DNA of 64,000 nt. Origin: Papiliotrema nemorosa (lineage: Eukaryota > Basidiomycota > Tremellomycetes > Tremellales > Rhynchogastremaceae). The notes under the pieces were generated by a model. The model was not told the origin of the DNA. It made no database searches and worked only from the letters and a program-made list of their open reading frames with translations. The stretch is taken from contig JASKOT010000001.1 in assembly GCA_032158125.1 (NCBI GenBank), forward strand, positions 744,001 to 808,000, given 5' to 3'. The position numbers and the translations under genes were made by a program. Shown here piece after piece: positions 59,761 through 64,000 of the stretch; position 1 is the first letter of the stretch, and each line of letters begins with the position of its first letter.

Positions 59761-60020
59761 TCCCGAGAAGCCTTCCATGACGAAAGTGGTAGATGAGCGG
59801 TACGAGCCAGGGGGGAGAGCAAGGATGAGATCGGGAAACGAATGACCTTTCTCGTATAACGGATTCTAATGCAATGTAGCCACCAAAATCTCCTAGTCTA
59901 CTCCAGCACGATGCATGGACTTTGTTTACGCCGATCGCTGGGGCATGATTTCAAAGTCCAGAGTTTATAGAACGACGGCCTTTTCAGCAATGTGAATAAA
60001 TTCATGCGTCGTGAGCGTCG

Positions 60021-60645
60021 TTATATATCATCAGGTCCGGGCCAGCCGGTGATCATCTCCATCACGCCTAAGAACTTCTCCCTTTCCATGTCGTCTACTT
60101 GGTCCTCATCCTCTCCATCATCACCAGAACCTCTTCTTGGTGCTTTGGCCAATGCCAGCCCTACAACAACAGGTCGCCGCGGAGACGAGGTCTCCTGTAA
60201 TGTCCACCAGATGAGCGTGGCGATTTGACTCGTGTACAACGAGTATAACGTCGGTCGAGGGGGTGTCCCGAAGAGTTGAGTGGTGTTGATAGAGTCGGGT
60301 GGAGGAGGGAGGGTTATACGTTGTCTTTGAATCGGTGGAGAATCGGGTGAAGGTCGAGGTGGATGTGGAAGTTGAGCAATGGGAGGGATAGACGCTTGAG
60401 TCTGCAATGTAAGAGATACTGTGTCACCCCAATCTATGATGAGTTTCACTCACCAAACATCCTATCTTGCCGTTTTGAGTGACGAGAACGACGATACGGT
60501 CGTCGAATGTCTGAATGAGCACTTCGGTAGGTACACCACTGATTTCTTGACGAAGCTGGAACGAGGGTATAGGCGACGGCGGAATTGTGCCATTCGAGGA
60601 CGAAGCTAGTGGGGGCTCATACGCCTCCTCGAGTAAAGACGACAT
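60021..60645 (-). CDS. Proteasome assembly chaperone 3-like protein (PSMG3/PAC3)
   Basis: Two exons (60645-60454, 60401-60021) give 190 residues. Seen: ISGVPTEVLIQTFDDRIVVL followed by VTQNGKIGCL, strikingly like the PSMG3 core (GVPTxVxxxxFxxxIxVxVTQxGKxG). After a Pro-rich insert come TLYSLYTSQIATLIWWTLQE and VVVGLALAK, matching the C-terminal helix and strand of the family, and an acidic end. PAC3 pairs with PAC4 to guide alpha-ring assembly of the 20S proteasome. The insert of about 35 residues rich in Pro and Ser is unusual. The start is the first ATG of the frame, with no upstream option visible. Confidence 0.82.
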
Positions 60646-60989
60646 GGCTTGTTGTCGCTATCGAAAGTGTCTTCGGCATCATCATCCTAGTACTCGTGAC
60701 TGTCAATCGTTGGACACTGATCTGAGTCACGTGACTGCTTTAAGCGGTCGGGTGGAAACATCCGCTCGTTCGGCCGCGCTTGGCATTGGACCACGCCCAA
60801 TTATTTCGACTCGCTTCGATATCGCAACGACAAAAACACCCCCATCGACCTACTACACGGTGAACCCTTCATCAGCAACACTGACGAGCTCAAGAGATCA
60901 AGATTTATTGATCATCCACACAAAGGACAGACAGAGAACCTCAAGTCAAGCCCCATATATCCCTGGAAAACACCAAAGCCGCTCGTACA
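60646..60989. promoter_or_regulatory. Divergent promoter region, PSMG3-like gene and HOM3
   Basis: The 344 bases between the divergent starts contain both promoters. GTCACGTGAC, a palindromic CACGTG (E-box/Cbf1-type) motif, lies near 60726-60735. CACGTG motifs near amino-acid genes are often Cbf1 or bHLH sites; its role here is inference. A second sequence of interest is TGACTGC next to it (Gcn4-like half, weak). Confidence 0.45.
60726..60735. promoter_or_regulatory. Palindromic CACGTG motif in the HOM3/PSMG3 divergent promoter
   Basis: GTCACGTGAC is a perfect 10-nt palindrome containing CACGTG. In fungi CACGTG is bound by Cbf1-type bHLH proteins, which often regulate Met-pathway genes; HOM3 supplies Met precursors, so a link is plausible. 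Single occurrence, so weak. Confidence 0.4.
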
Positions 60990-63047
60990 ATGGGAGGCAG
61001 ATCCGACTCGCCCGACTCGTATGGGAGTGACAGCGAACAGCTGGTCCGCAATTCCAGCGACGAGTCTGTCCCATGGGTCGTACAGAAGTATGGAGGAACG
61101 AGTGTCGGAAAATCGCTAGACTCTATATGTCGTATAGTCGAGTGAGCAGCTATACTCACTTCTACTGGTGCTGTGCTCACGACAGGTCGTACATACCGGA
61201 ATCTCGGGTCGCTATCGTCTGTTCGGCCAGATCGTCACATACAAAAGCACTAGGAACCACCAACCTCCTCTTGCAAGCTTCTCGAGAAGCCCTCCAACCA
61301 CCCTCTGCTCGACCTGCCTCGGGCACTCAAACGCCCTTTTTCCCGAAACGAGTCGGAAGTGGATTTTTCGGTGCGAGGGAAGGAAGAGAGAAAGATGGTA
61401 GAGACCCCATGATGAGCTCTATCACCTCTTTATCTCAACTCGACATACGTTCCTCCTCACCTTCACCTTTCACCCCCTCGTCTTCATTCATGGGTAGACC
61501 GAGATCACCTTCCAGCCCGTACACGCCCGGCCCGAATGTGTCGGAATCTTCGGCCTTTCATGAGACGGTGGAAGTGATAAAGAGGGGACATTTGGAAGCC
61601 GCAAGGAAATGTCTGAGAGCTGGACCTTTGAGAGATGAGCTGGAGGAGGAGATTGAGAGGGATTGCGAGGCATTGAGAGAGTTTTTGTATGCTGCTCAGG
61701 TGGGTTGCACCGTTATCCCCGTGTCTTGTTTCTCGCTAATTTAAGATCATTGACGAGATATCACCAAGGAGTCAAGACTCGATAGTCGGGACGGGAGAAC
61801 GTCTGGCATGTAAAATCGTCGCGGCAGCATTGAGGGATAAGGGTATAGATTCAGAGTTGGTCGTCCTGGATTCGATAGTGGACTCGACATTTGCTTCGGT
61901 CAATGACGCTCATCTGGCGAGCTCGGGCGACCAGGGTGTAGCCCAGCTGGGGCAGGCATTCTATGATCAATTAGCTGTCAGGCTTGGAGAGAGGTTAAGG
62001 GAATGCGGACAGCGAGTTCCAGTCATCACTGGTCAGTCGAACAAAACCTCTCAGCGCAATAACTGACTTTACAGGTTACTTTGGTCCCGTTCCCGGATCT
62101 TTGCTCGCTCAAATCGGACGAGGTTACACCGACCTTTGCGCGGCCCTCTGTGCAGTAGGCCTGCAAGCGAAAGAGCTACAAGTATGGAAAGAAGTCGATG
62201 GTATCTTCACTGCCGACCCACGTAAAGTCCCCTCGGCCCGTTTGGTTCCCGTCATCACGCCCGATGAAGCTGCGGAATTGACATATTACGGTAGCGAGGT
62301 CATTCACCCATTCACCATGGAACAAGTTATCCGTGCCAAAATACCCATTCGGATCAAAAACGTCGAGAATCCCAAAGGAAGCGGGACCATCATTTACCCC
62401 GACGAGGGGTTCCCGAGGGGAATCGCAGAACACCCAGCGGCGGCAGCGGCGGATCTGTTGAAAGAGGAGAAGGATAAGATTGAGGGTAGAATGCCCACTG
62501 CCGTCACGATAAAAGACCAGATGGTCGTTCTGAATATACATTCCAATCGAAAGACTATATCGCATGGGTTCTTGGCGAGGATATTTGGAACACTGGATCG
62601 AGCGGGAGTCGTGGTTGACCTCATCTCCACCTCTGAGGTACATGTAAGTGATCGTGTCGTGCGGAGCGCGTAACACAATACTGACGGTAGGTCTCGATGG
62701 CATTGCAAGATTTCACCGCGCAGAGGAGATTAGACAAGCTTGTCAAAGAGCTCGGGTCGATCGGAGACGTCACTGTTTCGAAAGACATGGCCATTCTGTC
62801 GTTGGTCGGAAGGAACATGAGGAACGCCATCGGTTCAGCCGGATTGATGTTTACAAGTCTGGCAAAGGCCATGATCAATATCGAAATGATCAGTCAGGGA
62901 GCTAGCGAAATCAACATTTCATGTGGTAAGTGTCCTCATCAATACCTCAGACTCGGTGCTGATTCTGTAGTCATTGAGGAGAAGGACGCAGTAAAGGCGT
63001 TGAACGTGATTCACGATTCATGCTTGACCATCCCACCGTTGGCATAG
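60990..63047 (+). CDS. HOM3: Aspartokinase
   Basis: Six exons (60990-61141, 61186-61699, 61746-62031, 62075-62643, 62691-62925, 62971-63047) give 610 residues. Kinase motifs: VVQKYGGTSVGKSLDS (phosphate loop), VAIVCSARSSHTKALGTTNL, GERLACKIVAAAL, GYFGPVPGSLLAQIGRGYTD (substrate loop) and WKEVDGIFTADPRKVPSARL. Two ACT regulatory domains follow (MVVLNIHSNRKTISHGFLAR, MAILSLVGRNMRNAIGSAGL). It makes aspartyl phosphate, the first step to Thr, Met and Ile, and is usually feedback-inhibited by Thr through the ACT pair. An insertion of about 90 Ser/Pro-rich residues (residues 84-174) sits between the SSHTKALGTT strand and the helix FHETVEVIKRGH; it is absent from bacterial enzymes. Confidence 0.96.
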
Positions 63048-63217
63048 ACTGTCCACAACATCGAGTAGACAATCACGTCGTTGCAGCCTGTCCTAGGCAA
63101 GTGAGACCATATCATGCAAAAAGACTACAATTTCTACAAGGAACCCGAACCTCGTTGTAAGAGGTGTGAAGATGTCTGAAACTTGGCAATCCAGTTGACA
63201 CACCTTTCCGCACAATC

Positions 63218-64000
63218 CTAATCGTCAAACTTGATACTGTAAGACTCCATGGTGATCTCCCCTCCGGCGTAGCTCTGCTTTGTCAGCTCCCAGTACATTG
63301 ACACACGTCAAGAATGAGCTTACTCCTCGCTTCTTCTTGTTCTTCTCCTTTCTGAACCCAGCACCCCGAGTCACCAATAGATCCCTAGATGCCTTTGCTC
63401 CGAAATCATTGATACTCGCTCCGGCTCTTGTCCTCGCATCGAAAGAGTTATCCCTCAAGCCGTCGTGGTGGTAAGTGACATTCTCCTGTTTGATCCGTGA
63501 GAAACGTTCGTTTTGACCTTTCGGGGCTTTCTTCCCAGAAGCGGTGACGGGTGTAGAGTTTCCAGGAGTGCTGACGGGAGTGGAAGAGGAAATGGGGGTG
63601 GAAGTGGTGGTGATCTGAGTGACGATGGCTGTTTGAGGGGAGACCTTTCGCTTTTTCGCGGCGAGCTTGGTCTTCTCATCTTCGCTATCAGAAGAAGAGC
63701 TCGAGGAAGAAGAGGAAGACGATGAGGAAGAGGAGGAGGAAGAGCTGGAAGATGACTCTCGGGCTTTTCGCTTTTGGCCGACGACAGGAGCTTTAGGAGT
63801 TGTAGGAGCAGGGGCAGCTTCATCTTCGGAATCGGACGAGCTTGAGCTTGAGGAGGAGCTTGACGAGTCTGATGATGAGTCGAGACCAGAACCACCGAAC
63901 GAGCAAAACTCACCAGAATCAGATTCCGAGCTCGACTCTTCCTCTTCACTCTCTTCATCACTGCTCGCCTCATCATCGCTGCTCACTTCGGCTTCCACAT
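63218..64000 (-). CDS. Nopp140/SRP40-type nucleolar phosphoprotein, C-terminal part
   Basis: The frame remains open to the edge, so the N-terminus lies outside; the ATG at 63998-64000 is probably internal. An acidic Ser/Asp/Glu region (EEESSSESDSGE) is followed by a run of 22 Ser before DSEDE, then a basic linker, then the conserved SRP40 C-terminal domain: RFSRIKQENVTYHHDGLRDN, SFDARTRAGASINDFGAKAS, RDLLVTRGAGFRKEKNKKKR. One intron is then spliced to GSYAGGEITMESYSIKFDD. SRP40/NOLC1 proteins are nucleolar chaperones for snoRNPs, heavily phosphorylated by casein kinase 2 on acidic Ser repeats. It converges with HOM3. Confidence 0.9.
63690..63755 (-). repeat. Polyserine codon tract (22 Ser)
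   Basis: The minus strand reads 22 uninterrupted serine codons using a mixture of TCT, TCC, TCA, TCG and AGC, between RKARE and DSEDE of the SRP40-type protein. Mixed codons indicate selection on the protein rather than a simple microsatellite. Confidence 0.85.

Overview
This window is a gene-dense nuclear segment of a basidiomycete yeast or filamentous fungus, most likely a Tremellomycete (Cryptococcus/Kwoniella/Tremella relatives). The reasons are the very short spliceosomal introns (mostly 35-60 nt, donors GTGAG/GTAAG, CTGAC/CTAAC-like branch sites, several per kb), short intergenic distances, and gene content such as a Cps1-type glycosyltransferase, a long MPK1-type MAP kinase and a uricase. 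I see no transposon, CRISPR array, rRNA or tRNA gene. Gene models below were built by hand by joining frames at GT-AG (once GC-AG) sites so that reading phase and family motifs agree.

Layout. 1-10.5 kb: C-terminus of NOC3 (+), RNase H2 subunit A (-), a LIM-LIM-C1-RhoGAP protein (+), a SUR7/PalI-like membrane protein (-), MICOS subunit MIC19 (-). 10.8-23.6 kb: a giant coiled-coil protein interrupted by an in-frame TAA (+), an Rpr2/Rpp21/SNM1-type RNase P protein (+), an RS-rich protein (+), SFT2 (-), a THOC5-like protein (+), a LysM-domain protein (-), and a small protein whose first exon is only the ATG (+). 23.7-33 kb: uricase with a GC-AG intron (-), an arrestin-related adaptor (+), a secreted GH18 chitinase (+), a C2H2 zinc-finger protein (-). 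33.4-43.3 kb: APC4 (+), MPK1/Slt2-type MAPK (+), a PWWP plus TFIIS-N/IBD-like protein (-), BIG1/VOA1-like ER protein (+). 43.5-54 kb: RPB8 (-), TIM17 (+), ThuA-like secreted protein (+), GCV1 (-), CCT6 (-), mitoribosomal mL43 (+), PHOSPHO-type phosphatase (+). 53.9-64 kb: UPF0658 Golgi membrane protein (-), PMP3-family protein with a long tail (+), Cps1-like glycosyltransferase (+), proteasome assembly chaperone PSMG3-like (-), aspartokinase HOM3 (+), SRP40/NOLC1-type nucleolar protein (-, runs off the end).

How the genes relate. They are mostly unrelated housekeeping genes arranged as divergent and convergent pairs, with no operon-like or biosynthetic cluster. A loose theme is cell surface and wall biology (RhoGAP, MPK1, BIG1, chitinase, Cps1-like, PalI-like, PMP3), and another is mitochondrial function (MIC19, TIM17, GCV1, mL43).

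I did not find a convincing new multi-gene system. The unusual signals concern gene structure: micro-exons of 8, 9, 10 and 16 nt placed in conserved motifs, an ATG-only exon, a GC-AG intron next to a catalytic lysine codon, and an in-frame stop inside an otherwise continuous coiled coil.
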